A stretch of 64,000 bases of DNA from Ideonella margarita (GCF_038066635.1 NZ_JBBUTI010000001.1:186001-250000), one strand, 5' to 3'. Counted from the first letter of the stretch, positions 21,039 to 30,462 are shown. Notes: a model not told the origin generated them from the letters alone. Made by a program: numbers and translations.

Positions 21039-22760
21039 TTATTCGTTCGTCGCCGCGATCACTTCTTCAAGTGTCGTCGAGCCCTGCTTGACCTTGACGA
21101 GCCCGGACTGGCGCAAGTCACGCACGCCCTCCACGTGGGCTTGTCGGGCGATGTCGGACACCGTGCCGTTGTTCAGGATCAGGCGCTGCATGGCTTCGGT
21201 GATCGGCATGGCCTGGTAGATGCCCACGCGACCGCGGTAGCCGTTGTTGCACGCGGTGCAGCCGACCGGCTTGTAGGGCTGCCAGTTGCCGTCAAGGTCT
21301 TCTTCCGTGAAGCCAGCCTTGCGCAAGGCCTCCAGCGGGTATTCGGTCGGTTGCTTGCAGCTCTCGCACAGGCGCCGAACCAGACGCTGCGCCGTGATCA
21401 GCAGCACGCTGGCCGCGATGTTGAACGGCGCCACGCCCATGTTCAGCAGGCGGTTCAGGGTGGACGGTGCGTCGTTCGTGTGCAGGGTCGAGAGCACCAG
21501 GTGGCCCGTCTGGGCGGCCTTGATGGCGATGTCGGCGGTTTCCAGGTCGCGGATTTCGCCGACCATGATGATGTCCGGATCCTGACGCAGGAACGACTTC
21601 AGGGCTGCCGAGAAATTCAGGCCCGCCTTGTCATTCACGTTGACCTGGTTGATGCCCGGCAAGTTGATTTCCGCCGGGTCTTCCACGGTGGAAATGTTGA
21701 CGCCAGGCTGGTTCAGGATGTTCAGGCAGGTGTAAAGCGACACCGTCTTGCCGCTACCCGTGGGGCCGGTGACCAGCACCATGCCGTAGGGGCGGTTCAC
21801 CGCATGCAGCAGGCGTGCCTTCTCCTCGGGCTCGTAGCCCAGCGCCTCGATGCCCAGCTTGGCGCTGGACGAGTCGAGGATACGGATCACGATCTTCTCG
21901 CCGAACAGCGTGGGCAGCGTGCTGACCCGGAAGTCGATCGACTTGGTGCCGAAGCGCAGCTTCATTCGGCCGTCTTGCGGCACCCGTTTTTCAGCGATGT
22001 CGAGGCGCGAGATGACCTTGATGCGCGAGGCCAGCTTGTCCTTGATGGCGATGGGCGGCTGCGTGATCTCGCGCAGTTCGCCGTCGACCCGGAAGCGCAC
22101 GCGGTAGTTGAATTCGTAGGGCTCGAAGTGCAAGTCAGACGCGCGCATGTTGATCGCGTCCACCAGCATCTTCTGGAGGAAGCGCACCACGGGCGCGTCT
22201 TCCACGTCGCTGGTCACTTCCTGGGTAGGCGCGGCCGCGGCGGGGTCGTCTTCAGAGACGTCAAAGTCGAAATCGGTGGTGGCCAGCGCGTCGAGTGCCT
22301 GCGTCGTCGTCGTCGTCTGCTCATCGATCAGGCGCTTGAGCTTGTCGAACTCCACCACCACCCACTCGGGCGCCAGCTGGGTGGCGAACTTGATGCGCTC
22401 GCCGGCTTCCTGGTCGGTGGGGTCAGCGCAAGCCAGGAACAGCCGGCTGCCGCGACGGCCCAGGGGCATGACCTGGTATTGCGCAATGAGCTTGTTGTCG
22501 ATGGCCGACTTGGGCAGGCGTGTGGCATCAACGGCGTCCAGGTCCAGCAGCGGCACGGAGAGTGCCTGGGACAAGGTGTGCGCCAACGCATTGGGCGTCA
22601 TGCTGCCCGAGGCCATCAATTCGGAGACGAAGCTGACCTTCTTGTCCCGAGCGCTGTTCGCCAGTGTCTCGGCCAGTTTGGCGTTCAGTTTTCCGCCATG
22701 CACCAAGACCCGGGCCACGCCGGACAAGGCAGCAGAAGAAGCATCAATGATGGTGTCCAC
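21039..22760 (-). CDS. pilB: PilB, type IV pilus extension ATPase
   Basis: A 573-residue hexameric ATPase that drives pilin polymerisation. An N-terminal MshEN/T2SSE domain precedes the ATPase core. Walker A is GPTGSGKT with Lys338, the Asp box and Walker B (DPDIIMVGEIRD) follow, and a four-cysteine zinc motif (CESC, CTAC) is present. The start is a GTG at 22760 with no clear ribosome site; no nearer ATG keeps the full N-terminal domain. No pilA or pilT is in this window. Confidence 0.95.
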   Translation of the reverse strand: MDTIIDASSAALSGVARVLVHGGKLNAKLAETLANSARDKKVSFVSELMASGSMTPNALAHTLSQALSVPLLDLDAVDATRLPKSAIDNKLIAQYQVMPLGRRGSRLFLACADPTDQEAGERIKFATQLAPEWVVVEFDKLKRLIDEQTTTTTQALDALATTDFDFDVSEDDPAAAAPTQEVTSDVEDAPVVRFLQKMLVDAINMRASDLHFEPYEFNYRVRFRVDGELREITQPPIAIKDKLASRIKVISRLDIAEKRVPQDGRMKLRFGTKSIDFRVSTLPTLFGEKIVIRILDSSSAKLGIEALGYEPEEKARLLHAVNRPYGMVLVTGPTGSGKTVSLYTCLNILNQPGVNISTVEDPAEINLPGINQVNVNDKAGLNFSAALKSFLRQDPDIIMVGEIRDLETADIAIKAAQTGHLVLSTLHTNDAPSTLNRLLNMGVAPFNIAASVLLITAQRLVRRLCESCKQPTEYPLEALRKAGFTEEDLDGNWQPYKPVGCTACNNGYRGRVGIYQAMPITEAMQRLILNNGTVSDIARQAHVEGVRDLRQSGLVKVKQGSTTLEEVIAATNE

Positions 22761-23002
22761 GGAGAAACGCTTGAAAAAGACGCAATCAGCCCACGATCAT
22801 TCATCATCGCTGAAGCGGGGAAGGCTGTAAACCGACGGGCGCCGCGGGATCGTTTCACTGCAACACCGCTGTGACAACATGTTCGCGCAGCCTGGGGGGC
22901 GCGTTGTCCAGCTGGGGCCGTGCAGGTGCGGCAGCACCGGTGGCAAGTGGTTGCGCAGAGCGGGGCGATGTTGCCGAAGACGCAAGTTGCGCCGCACAAA
23001 TG

Positions 23003-23043
23003 AAAAATCCGGAACACCGTTGCGCGAAGCAGATGTTCCGGAT
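23003..23043 (-). terminator. Terminator after tRNA-Pro
   Basis: On the minus strand a perfect 10-bp stem (23034-23043 with 23007-23016) is followed by TTTTTCA. It begins nine bases after the tRNA CCA end. Between it and the pilB start (about 240 bases) I see no other gene. Confidence 0.8.
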
Positions 23044-23051
23044 CTCATGTC

Positions 23052-23128
23052 TGGTCGGGGTGAGAGGATTCGAACCTCCGGCCTCTACGTCCCGAACGTA
23101 GCGCTCTACCAGGCTAAGCTACACCCCG
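23052..23128 (-). tRNA. tRNA-Pro (anticodon CGG)
   Basis: A 77-nt cloverleaf with encoded CCA. The acceptor stem is CGGGGTG/CACCCCG, the anticodon loop is TTCGGGA with anticodon CGG, and the T loop is TTCGAAT. It lies 28 bases after the ispB stop on the same strand and could be co-transcribed. Confidence 0.95.
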
Positions 23129-23155
23129 TGGTGTTGATCTGAGGAGCCGAGCTTC

Positions 23156-24154
23156 TTAAGAAGAACGCCCCACCGACCGAGCACAGAATTCTAGCAGAGC
23201 TTTTCGCGATTCCGAGTCGGGCAGCGAAGAAAGGCATTCTGCTGCGACGGCGGCTTCTTTTCGGGCGGCTTCCCGCGTGGCGTCGAGGGCGCCCGTGCGG
23301 CGCACGATGCTGATGATGTCGGGCAATCGCGCTTCCTCGCCGTGCTCGATGGCGTGGCGGATCAGCTGGCGCTCTTCCTCGGTGCCGCGGGCCATGGCCA
23401 CCAGCAGCGGCAGGGTCGGCTTGCCTTCGCGCAGGTCGTCGCCCACGTTCTTGCCCAGCGCTTCGGTGTTGCCCTCGTAATCCAGCAGGTCATCGATCAG
23501 CTGGAAGGCTGTGCCCAGCGCGCGGCCGTAGCCGGCGCAGCGCTCTTCGACTTCCGGCGATGCGTCCGCCAGCACGGCACCCAGGCGCGCGCTGGCTTCA
23601 AACAGCTTGGCAGTCTTGTAGCGAATCACGCGCAGGTAGTCATCGATGCTGATGTCCGGGTCGTGCATGTTCATCAGCTGCAGCACTTCGCCTTCGGCAA
23701 TCACGTTGGTGGCGTCGGCCAGCACGTCGAGCACGCGCATGCGGTCGACCGTCACCATCATCTGGAACGCGCGTGAATAGAGGAAGTCGCCCACCAGCAC
23801 GCTGGCGGCATTGCCGAACATCGCATTGGCCGTGGCACGGCCGCGGCGCAGCGAGGACTCGTCCACCACGTCGTCGTGGAGCAGCGTGGCGGTGTGGATG
23901 AATTCAACCGTGGCCGCCAGCGTGTGATGGTGCGTGCCCGTGTAGCCCAGGGCCTTGGCAAACAGCACGACCAGCCGGGGGCGGATGCGTTTGCCGCCTG
24001 CGGTCACGATGTAGTGACCGATCTGCTCAACCAGCGCAACGTCAGAGCTCAGGCGCTCGCGGATGACCGCGTCGACGCACTGCATGTCCGCCTGCATCGG
24101 GTCGATCGATCGGGCATCTGCGGCCTCTGGCGTTGTTGTGGTGATCGTTGGCAC
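23156..24154 (-). CDS. ispB: Octaprenyl (polyprenyl) diphosphate synthase
   Basis: A 332-residue trans-prenyltransferase making the quinone side chain. The two aspartate-rich motifs are DDVVDESS (first, preceded by LLH) and DDLLDYE (second), and GGKRIRPRL binds isopentenyl diphosphate. The GTG at 24154 is chosen: an in-frame TTG at 24184 would leave almost no room before the predicted transcription start, and an ATG at 24097 would trim a family-like N-terminal helix. It is divergent from rplU, a common betaproteobacterial arrangement. Chain length (C40) is assumed from relatives. Confidence 0.9.
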   Translation of the reverse strand: MPTITTTTPEAADARSIDPMQADMQCVDAVIRERLSSDVALVEQIGHYIVTAGGKRIRPRLVVLFAKALGYTGTHHHTLAATVEFIHTATLLHDDVVDESSLRRGRATANAMFGNAASVLVGDFLYSRAFQMMVTVDRMRVLDVLADATNVIAEGEVLQLMNMHDPDISIDDYLRVIRYKTAKLFEASARLGAVLADASPEVEERCAGYGRALGTAFQLIDDLLDYEGNTEALGKNVGDDLREGKPTLPLLVAMARGTEEERQLIRHAIEHGEEARLPDIISIVRRTGALDATREAARKEAAVAAECLSSLPDSESRKALLEFCARSVGRSS

Positions 24155-24186
24155 GGTGCAGCGTTTCGGGTGACGGCAAAACAATG

Positions 24187-24192
24187 ATTATA
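24187..24192 (-). promoter_or_regulatory. Predicted -10 box for ispB
   Basis: A perfect TATAAT on the minus strand at 24192-24187. It predicts a start near 24180, about 26 bases before the GTG chosen for ispB. The matching -35 region is poor, so only the -10 box is supported. Confidence 0.5.
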
Positions 24193-24266
24193 GGAATGTG
24201 TCACGAACCGCGTCGGCGGGTCAGATCCCGTGTGGCGGGCGGGGTGCTGCATTTGCGGGCACATTG

Positions 24267-24275
24267 TGCTAAGAT
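24267..24275 (+). promoter_or_regulatory. Predicted extended -10 promoter of rplU-rpmA
   Basis: TGCTAAGAT at 24267-24275 is an extended -10 element (TG, one base, TAAGAT) without a good -35. It predicts a leader of about 130 bases before rplU. Confidence 0.5.
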
Positions 24276-24412
24276 CGAGGGCTTCGCTTCGGAATGGTCC
24301 GGGCGATACGCACGTGCGGCTGCATGTTGCGGGGCTGGGCTGAGTGGGGAAAACCCGTGCAGTTCGGCGCCTGGGCAGCAAGCCGCAGGTGGAACTTGAG
24401 CAAAGGGCACAT

Positions 24413-24724
24413 ATGTACGCGGTCGTAAAAACCGGTGGCAAGCAATATAAGGTTGCAGCCGGCGAAAAGATCAAGGTAGAACAGATTGCTGCGGACGTTG
24501 GCCAGGAAATCGTGATCGATCAAGTGTTGGCCGTCGGTAGCGGCGCTGACCTGAAAGTCGGTTCTCCCCTGGTGAGCGGTGCAAGCGTGACGGCAGTGGT
24601 GGTGGCGCATGGTCGCCACGACAAGGTTCGCATCTTCAAGATGCGTCGCCGCAAGCACTACCAGAAGCATGGCGGTCATCGCCAGCACTACACCGAGCTG
24701 CAAATCAGCGCGGTCAACGGCTGA
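24413..24724 (+). CDS. rplU: 50S ribosomal protein L21
   Basis: A 103-residue ribosomal protein starting MYAVVKTGGKQYKV and carrying the signature KMRRRKHYQKHGGHRQ near the C-terminus, where it contacts 23S rRNA. Length is standard. The ATG at 24413 gives the canonical N-terminus; the reading frame is open a little further upstream. It leads the rplU-rpmA-obgE group. Confidence 0.98.
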   Translation: MYAVVKTGGKQYKVAAGEKIKVEQIAADVGQEIVIDQVLAVGSGADLKVGSPLVSGASVTAVVVAHGRHDKVRIFKMRRRKHYQKHGGHRQHYTELQISAVNG

Positions 24725-24753
24725 AGCCACAGCATTCCAAGGAGTTCTGAACC

Positions 24754-25011
24754 ATGGCACAGAAAAAAGGCGGCGGTTCCACCCGGAACGGCCGCGACTC
24801 TCAACCGAAGATGCTGGGCGTCAAGGCGTTCGGCGGCCAAGTCATCCCGGCTGGCTCGGTCATCGTTCGTCAACGTGGCACCAAGTTCCACGCTGGCAAC
24901 AATGTCGGCATGGGCCGTGACCACACGCTGTTCGCGTTGGTCGATGGCACCGTGTCGTTCGCCGTCAAGGGCGAGCTGAACCGCCACACCGTCAACGTGA
25001 CTCCGCTGTAA
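24754..25011 (+). CDS. rpmA: 50S ribosomal protein L27
   Basis: An 85-residue protein of the large subunit starting MAQKKGGGSTRNGRDS. Its N-terminal tail reaches the peptidyl transferase centre. There is no cleavable N-terminal extension of the Firmicutes type. A GGAG lies about 10 bases before the start, 29 bases after rplU. Confidence 0.98.
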   Translation: MAQKKGGGSTRNGRDSQPKMLGVKAFGGQVIPAGSVIVRQRGTKFHAGNNVGMGRDHTLFALVDGTVSFAVKGELNRHTVNVTPL

Positions 25012-25035
25012 TACAGCGGCATCCGTCCGACGCAA

Positions 25036-25059
25036 AGCCCCGGCTCGCCGGGGCTTTTT
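25036..25059 (+). terminator. Rho-independent terminator after rpmA
   Basis: An 8-bp GC-rich stem (25036-25043 with 25048-25055), CTCG loop and TTTT tail. It separates the ribosomal genes from obgE, whose start is about 55 bases downstream. Confidence 0.85.
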
Positions 25060-25113
25060 GCCTTTTTGCGGGTGTTCGCGCTCCGCGACTCCTTTCGTTA
25101 CCATCCGACCATC

Positions 25114-26190
25114 ATGAAATTCGTTGACGAAGCCACCATCGACATCGCAGCCGGCAACGGTGGCGCCGGCTGCGCGAGCTTCCGGCGCGAAAAATTCATC
25201 CCCTTCGGTGGGCCGGACGGCGGCAACGGGGGCAAGGGCGGCAGCGTGTTTGCTGTTGCAGACCGCAATCTCAACACCCTGATCGACTACCGCTATGCGC
25301 GCCGCCACGAGGCCCGCAATGGCGAGTCCGGCCGCGGCGCAGACTGCTTCGGCGCTGCGGCTGACGACGTCATCCTGCGGATGCCGGTCGGCACGATCAT
25401 CACTGACACCGAAACCGGCCGCGTGCTGGCCGAGCTGATCGAGCCGGATGTGCCAGTGCTGCTCGCCAAGGGCGGCGACGGCGGTTTCGGCAATCTGCAC
25501 TACAAGAGCAGCACCAACCGCGCGCCGCGCCAGCACACGCCGGGCTGGCCGGGCGAAGGCTACAAGGTCAAGCTGGAGTTGCGCGTGCTCGCTGACGTGG
25601 GCCTGCTGGGCATGCCGAACGCCGGCAAGTCGACGCTGATCACGGCCATCTCGAACGCCAAGCCGAAGATCGCTGACTACCCGTTCACCACGCTGCACCC
25701 GAACCTGGGTGTCGTGCGCGTCGGCCCGGAGAAGAGCTTCGTGGTCGCCGACATCCCGGGCCTGATCGAAGGCGCCTCGGAAGGCGCCGGCCTCGGGCAT
25801 CTGTTCCTGCGCCACCTGCAGCGCACCCGCTTGCTGCTGCATGTGGTTGACCTCGCTCCGTTCGACGACACCGTCGATCCGGTGCAGCAGGCCAAGGCCA
25901 TCGTGGAAGAGCTGCGCAAGTACGACGAAAGCCTGCACGCCAAGACGCGCTGGCTGGTGCTGAACAAGCTCGACATGGTGCCGGAGGACGAGCGCGCCAA
26001 GCGCGTGAAGGACTTCGTCAAGCGCTACAAGTGGAAGGGCCCGGTCTTCGAGATCTCGGCCCTGGCCCGTGAAGGCCTGCAGCCACTGCTGCACGCCATC
26101 TGGGACCACGTGGCCGCCGAGCAGCGCGAGCCTGAGCCCGAGTACGACCCGCGTTTCGACGAACCGGCTCCTGACGACCAACAAGCCTGA
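25114..26190 (+). CDS. obgE: Obg/CgtA GTPase
   Basis: A 358-residue essential GTPase in ribosome assembly and stress response. The Gly-rich Obg fold covers residues 1-158 (GNGGAGCASFRREK and many GG pairs). The G domain has GMPNAGKST, DIPGLIEGAS and NKLD. The short acidic C-terminal tail lacks a large extra domain. The ATG at 25114 gives the canonical MKFVDEA start. Confidence 0.97.
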   Translation: MKFVDEATIDIAAGNGGAGCASFRREKFIPFGGPDGGNGGKGGSVFAVADRNLNTLIDYRYARRHEARNGESGRGADCFGAAADDVILRMPVGTIITDTETGRVLAELIEPDVPVLLAKGGDGGFGNLHYKSSTNRAPRQHTPGWPGEGYKVKLELRVLADVGLLGMPNAGKSTLITAISNAKPKIADYPFTTLHPNLGVVRVGPEKSFVVADIPGLIEGASEGAGLGHLFLRHLQRTRLLLHVVDLAPFDDTVDPVQQAKAIVEELRKYDESLHAKTRWLVLNKLDMVPEDERAKRVKDFVKRYKWKGPVFEISALAREGLQPLLHAIWDHVAAEQREPEPEYDPRFDEPAPDDQQA

Positions 26191-26199
26191 GATCGCCCG

Positions 26200-27318
26200 A
26201 TGAGCGACGTTCTGAAAAACGCCCGGCGCATCGTCGTCAAGGTCGGTTCCAGCCTCGTCACCAATGAGGGCCGCGGCGTGGACGCCGAAGCCATCGGCAC
26301 CTGGTGCCGGCAGCTGGCTGCCCTTGCGCGTGAAGGCCGTGAGGTGGTGATGGTGTCCAGCGGCGCCATCGCCGAAGGCATGAAGCGCCTGGGCTGGACC
26401 ACCCGTCCGACCGAACTGCCGGAGCTGCAGGCCGCTGCTGCCGTCGGCCAGATGGGCCTGGCGCAGATGTACGAGACCAAGCTCTCGGAGCACGGTATCG
26501 GCAGCGCGCAAGTGCTGCTGACCCACGCCGACCTGGCTGACCGGGAGCGTTACCTCAATGCGCGATCAACCCTGCTCACCCTGCTTGGATTGAAGGTCAT
26601 TCCCGTCATCAACGAGAACGACACCGTCGTCAACGACGAAATCAAGTTCGGTGACAACGACACGCTGGGTGCCCTCGTGGCCAATCTGGTCGATGCAGAC
26701 GCCCTGGTCATCCTGACGGATCAGCGCGGTTTGTATTCAGCCGATCCGCGCAAGGACCCGCAGGCGCGTTTCATCGACGTCGCCGAAGCGGGTGACCCGG
26801 CCCTGGAATTGATGGCCGGCGGCGCGGGCTCCAGCCTTGGCCGCGGCGGCATGCTGACGAAGATTCTGGCCGCCAAGCGCGCGGCCGGCAGCGGTGCCTC
26901 CACCATCATCGCCTGGGGGCGTGAGCCGGATGTGCTGCTGCGCCTGACCGCTGGCGAAGCCATCGGCACGGCCCTGGTGGCCGGCTTGCCGAAGCTGGCG
27001 GCCCGCAAACAGTGGATGGCTGACCATCTGCAGCTGCGCGGTGCCGTCACGGTTGATGACGGCGCAGTCATCAAGCTGCGCGACGAAGGCAAGAGCCTGC
27101 TGCCGATCGGCGTGCTGGAGGTGGAAGGTGAATTCCACCGCGGCGATGTCATCGCCGTGCGCAATGGTGCGGGGGCCGAAGTGGCGCGTGGCCTGGCGAA
27201 CTACTCCAGCGCCGAGGCGCGCCTGATTGCCCGCAAGCCGTCGTCGCAGATCGGCGGCCTGCTGGGCTACGCGAACGAGCCCGAACTCATCCACCGCGAC
27301 AACATGGTGCTGGGCTGA
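26200..27318 (+). CDS. proB: Glutamate 5-kinase
   Basis: A 372-residue enzyme for the first step of proline synthesis. An amino-acid kinase domain (KVGSSLVTNEG, NENDTVV, GTGGMxTK-like SLGRGGMLTK) is followed by a C-terminal PUA domain from about residue 280. Full length with the PUA domain matches E. coli ProB. It starts nine bases after obgE. proA is not in the window. Confidence 0.96.
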   Translation: MSDVLKNARRIVVKVGSSLVTNEGRGVDAEAIGTWCRQLAALAREGREVVMVSSGAIAEGMKRLGWTTRPTELPELQAAAAVGQMGLAQMYETKLSEHGIGSAQVLLTHADLADRERYLNARSTLLTLLGLKVIPVINENDTVVNDEIKFGDNDTLGALVANLVDADALVILTDQRGLYSADPRKDPQARFIDVAEAGDPALELMAGGAGSSLGRGGMLTKILAAKRAAGSGASTIIAWGREPDVLLRLTAGEAIGTALVAGLPKLAARKQWMADHLQLRGAVTVDDGAVIKLRDEGKSLLPIGVLEVEGEFHRGDVIAVRNGAGAEVARGLANYSSAEARLIARKPSSQIGGLLGYANEPELIHRDNMVLG

Positions 27319-27344
27319 GCGCCCTGGCCCCTGGGCCAAAGGCC

Positions 27345-27974
27345 TCAGCCGGCGGCCAGGTCGGGGGGCGTCTCGTGGTGCAGGTCGGCCAGTTCGCTGT
27401 CGCTCATGCCGGCACCAAAATCACTGGCCCCGGCATGTTCGTGCTCATGGTCCCGGCCGTGTGAACGCATGCCGCCGCGCAGATAGCGGTTGTGGTGGTT
27501 CACCTTGGGCAGGTAGCGTGCGAGCTCGGTCAGCGCCATTTGATAGACGTCGCGCTTGAACTCGATCACGACGTCCAGCGGCACCCAGTATTCGTTCCAG
27601 CGCCAGGCGTCGAACTCGGGGTGGTTGGTGGCGCGCAGGTTCATGTCGCTGTCGCGCCCGGTCAGGCGCAGCAGGAACCAGATCTGCTTCTGGCCCTTGT
27701 AGTGGCCACGGGCATCCTTGCGGATGAAGTGATCGGGCACGTTGTAGCGCAGCCAGTCGCGTGTGCGGGCCAGGATCTGGACGTGGTCGGGGTAGAGCCC
27801 GACCTCTTCGTGCAACTCGCGGAACATCGCCTGCTCGGGCGACTCGCCGTATTTGATGCCCCCTTGCGGGAACTGCCAGGAATGGGTGCGCAAGCGCTTG
27901 CCCCAAAAAACCTGGTTGCGGGCGTTGAGCAGGATGATGCCGACGTTAGGCCTGTAGCCTTCCCGGTCGAGCAT
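27345..27974 (-). CDS. rppH: RNA pyrophosphohydrolase (Nudix)
   Basis: A 209-residue Nudix hydrolase that removes pyrophosphate from mRNA 5' ends and so starts decay. It begins MLDREGYRPNVGIILLN, typical of RppH, and the Nudix box runs from GGIKYGES to REEL-like RELHEEVGL (about 41-63). The C-terminal 45 residues are His/Asp-rich and longer than in E. coli. It is convergent with proB and divergent from proS. Confidence 0.93.
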   Translation of the reverse strand: MLDREGYRPNVGIILLNARNQVFWGKRLRTHSWQFPQGGIKYGESPEQAMFRELHEEVGLYPDHVQILARTRDWLRYNVPDHFIRKDARGHYKGQKQIWFLLRLTGRDSDMNLRATNHPEFDAWRWNEYWVPLDVVIEFKRDVYQMALTELARYLPKVNHHNRYLRGGMRSHGRDHEHEHAGASDFGAGMSDSELADLHHETPPDLAAG

Positions 27975-28077
27975 AATCGAACCCCAATTTTTGAACTGAT
28001 TTCAATATAGCACCGGCGGGCCTGCGGGCACATGCCTCGCTTACCCCAAGCCTGCCAGGTGCACACACGGACCGCCC

Positions 28078-29823
28078 ATGAAAGCCACCCAGTTCTTCAT
28101 CTCCACGCTCAAGGAAGCGCCCGCCGACGCCGAGGTGGTCAGCCACCAGTTGATGATGCGTGCCGGCATGATCAAACGGCTTGGCGCAGGCATCTACAAC
28201 TACATGCCGATGGGCCTGCGCGTGATCCGCAAGGTCGAGCGCATCATCCGTGAGGAGATGGAACGGGCGGGCGCGGTCGAGCTGCTGATGCCCGTGGTGC
28301 AGCCGGCGGAACTCTGGCAAGAGACGGGCCGCTTCGAGAAGATGGGCCCAGAGCTGATGCGCGTGAAGGACCGCCATGACCGCGACTACATCATTCAGCC
28401 CACCTCTGAAGAAGTGGTGACGGACATCGCCCGCCAGGAACTGCGCAGCTACAAGCAGCTGCCCAAGAATTTCTATCACATCCAGACGAAGTTCCGCGAC
28501 GAGCGCCGCCCCCGCTTCGGCGTGATGCGCGGCCGCGAGTTCACGATGAAGGACGCTTACTCCTTCGACCGTGACGAGGCCGGCGCCACCAAGAGCTACG
28601 AGTCGATGTTTGCCGCCTACAAGCGCATCTTTGATCGCTTCGGTCTGGCCTACCGCGCAGTGGCCGCCGATACCGGCGCCATCGGCGGTGATCTCTCGCA
28701 TGAGTTCCAGGTGATCGCCGACACCGGCGAAGACGCCATCGTCTACTGCCCGACCAGCGACTACGCCGCCAACATCGAACTGGCTGAAGGAGTGGCCTTG
28801 CTGCCCGCACGCGCCGCTGCAGCGAATGCCCTGGTGCGCACGCCCACGCCGGGCAAGAGCACCTGCGCCGACGTGGCGCAGTTCCTGGGCTTGCCACTGA
28901 CGCAGACCGTGAAGTCGCTGGTGCTGGCCACCGACGAGCTGGACGACAAGGGCGACATCGCCAAGTCCACGATCTGGCTGCTGCTGCTGCGCGGCGACCA
29001 CGACATGAACGAAGTCAAGGCTGGCAAGGTCGAAGGTCTAAGGGGCGGCTTCCGTTTTGCCACCGTCTCCGAAATCGAAGACCATTTCGGCACGAAGCCT
29101 GGCTACCTGGGCCCGATCGGCCTGAAGAAGCCGGTGAAGATCGTGGCTGACCGCACCGTGGCGCTGATGAGCGACTGGGTCTGCGGCGGCAACGAGGCCG
29201 ACGTCCACATCACCGGTGTGAACTGGGGCCGTGACCTGCCTGAGCCTGACGCCGTGGCCGACCTGCGCAATGTGGTTGAGGGCGATCCGTCGCCCGACGG
29301 CAAGGGCGTGCTGGCCATCCAGCGCGGCATCGAGGTGGGCCATGTGTTCTACCTCGGCACCAAATACTCCAAGGCGATGAACGCCACCTTCCTCGATGAG
29401 ACCGGCAAGCCGAAGCTCATGGAGATGGGTTGCTACGGCATCGGCGTCACCCGCATCCTGGGTGCAGCGATCGAGCAGAACCACGACGGCCGCGGCATCA
29501 TCTGGCCTGTGTCCATCGCCCCGTTCGAGGCCGTGCTGTGCCCGATCGGTTATGACCGCTCGGAAGAGGTGAAGACGGCGGCCGACCAGCTCTATGCCGA
29601 GCTGAAGGCGGCTGGCGTCGACGTGCTGCTGGACGACCGGGGCGAGCGCCCCGGTGCGATGTTCGCCGACTGGGAACTGGTAGGCGTGCCGCAGCGCGTG
29701 GTCATCTCCGACCGCGGCCTGAAGGAAGGGCTGCTGGAGGTGCAAGGCCGCCGTGACGCTGAAGCCGCCAAGATCGCGACCACGGACGTGGTGGCCAGCG
29801 TGCTGGCCCGGCTCGGCCGATGA
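28078..29823 (+). CDS. proS: Prolyl-tRNA synthetase with editing domain
   Basis: A 581-residue class II synthetase of the bacterial type. The catalytic core carries motif 2 (FRDERRPRFGVMRGREF) and motif 3 near residue 450 (GCYGIGVTRILGAAIEQ). A YbaK-like insertion domain (about 225-385) hydrolyses mischarged Ala-tRNA. The anticodon-binding domain ends the chain. The stop overlaps the next gene by four bases. Confidence 0.97.
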   Translation: MKATQFFISTLKEAPADAEVVSHQLMMRAGMIKRLGAGIYNYMPMGLRVIRKVERIIREEMERAGAVELLMPVVQPAELWQETGRFEKMGPELMRVKDRHDRDYIIQPTSEEVVTDIARQELRSYKQLPKNFYHIQTKFRDERRPRFGVMRGREFTMKDAYSFDRDEAGATKSYESMFAAYKRIFDRFGLAYRAVAADTGAIGGDLSHEFQVIADTGEDAIVYCPTSDYAANIELAEGVALLPARAAAANALVRTPTPGKSTCADVAQFLGLPLTQTVKSLVLATDELDDKGDIAKSTIWLLLLRGDHDMNEVKAGKVEGLRGGFRFATVSEIEDHFGTKPGYLGPIGLKKPVKIVADRTVALMSDWVCGGNEADVHITGVNWGRDLPEPDAVADLRNVVEGDPSPDGKGVLAIQRGIEVGHVFYLGTKYSKAMNATFLDETGKPKLMEMGCYGIGVTRILGAAIEQNHDGRGIIWPVSIAPFEAVLCPIGYDRSEEVKTAADQLYAELKAAGVDVLLDDRGERPGAMFADWELVGVPQRVVISDRGLKEGLLEVQGRRDAEAAKIATTDVVASVLARLGR

Positions 29824-30452
29824 GCCGCCAAGGCGACGACCACGGCGTGGATCGTCGCAAGGTGCTGGGCGGGGCGGCAGCGGCGCTGCTGGCCCCCTGG
29901 GCACCACTTGCGCAGGCCGGCCGGCAGGCCGAGGAGCCGCTGGCGGATGCCGTGCGCACCATCCTGTCTGCTGCCATCGCCAACCCGGCGCCGCCCAAGC
30001 CGGTGTTCTTGAACATGGACGACCGGCTGGCCTACTTGCGCTGGCAGGGTGCGATGAGCGAGCGCCTCAAGCGCCGCAAGTCAGAGTTGCAGACGCGGCT
30101 CGAGTTTCTCGACACCCTCTGGTACGAGAGCAAGCGGGCCGGTCTGGAGCCCGCGCTGGTGCTGGGGCTGGTGCAGGCGGAAAGCGGTTTCCGCAAATAC
30201 GCCATCAGCTCGGCCGGTGCGCGCGGCTACATGCAGGTGATGCCGTTCTGGGCGCGCCTGATCGGCAATGGCGATCCGGCATCGCTGTTCCACATGCAGA
30301 CCAACCTGCGCTTCGGCTGCGTGATCCTGCGCCACTACCTCGACCGCGAACAGGGTGACCTGTTCCTCGCCCTGGGGCGCTACAACGGCAGCCGCGGCAA
30401 GTCCGAGTATCCGGACATGGTGTTTGGCGCCCGGCGCCAGTGGCTGGCCTGA
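29820..30452 (+). CDS. Lytic transglycosylase, SLT domain
   Basis: A 210-residue secreted murein hydrolase. The N-terminus DRRKVLGG followed by a hydrophobic run and AQA near residue 33 resembles a twin-arginine signal, though Sec export is possible. The SLT catalytic Glu121 lies in VQAESGF, followed by GARGYMQVMPFW and the C-terminal RYNGSRG. The size and motifs fit the short MltC/Slt-like group. Its start overlaps the proS stop (ATGA), a conserved arrangement in this order. Confidence 0.9.
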   Translation: MSRQGDDHGVDRRKVLGGAAAALLAPWAPLAQAGRQAEEPLADAVRTILSAAIANPAPPKPVFLNMDDRLAYLRWQGAMSERLKRRKSELQTRLEFLDTLWYESKRAGLEPALVLGLVQAESGFRKYAISSAGARGYMQVMPFWARLIGNGDPASLFHMQTNLRFGCVILRHYLDREQGDLFLALGRYNGSRGKSEYPDMVFGARRQWLA

Positions 30453-30462
30453 GGCGGCTGCC

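Noticed and set aside
22940..22955. Sigma-54-like sequence TGGCA...TTGC upstream of pilB
   Set aside because: The GG to GC spacing is one base short and the orientation points away from pilB.
27325..27338. Terminator between proB and rppH
   Set aside because: The short palindrome leaves only a two-base loop and no T run.
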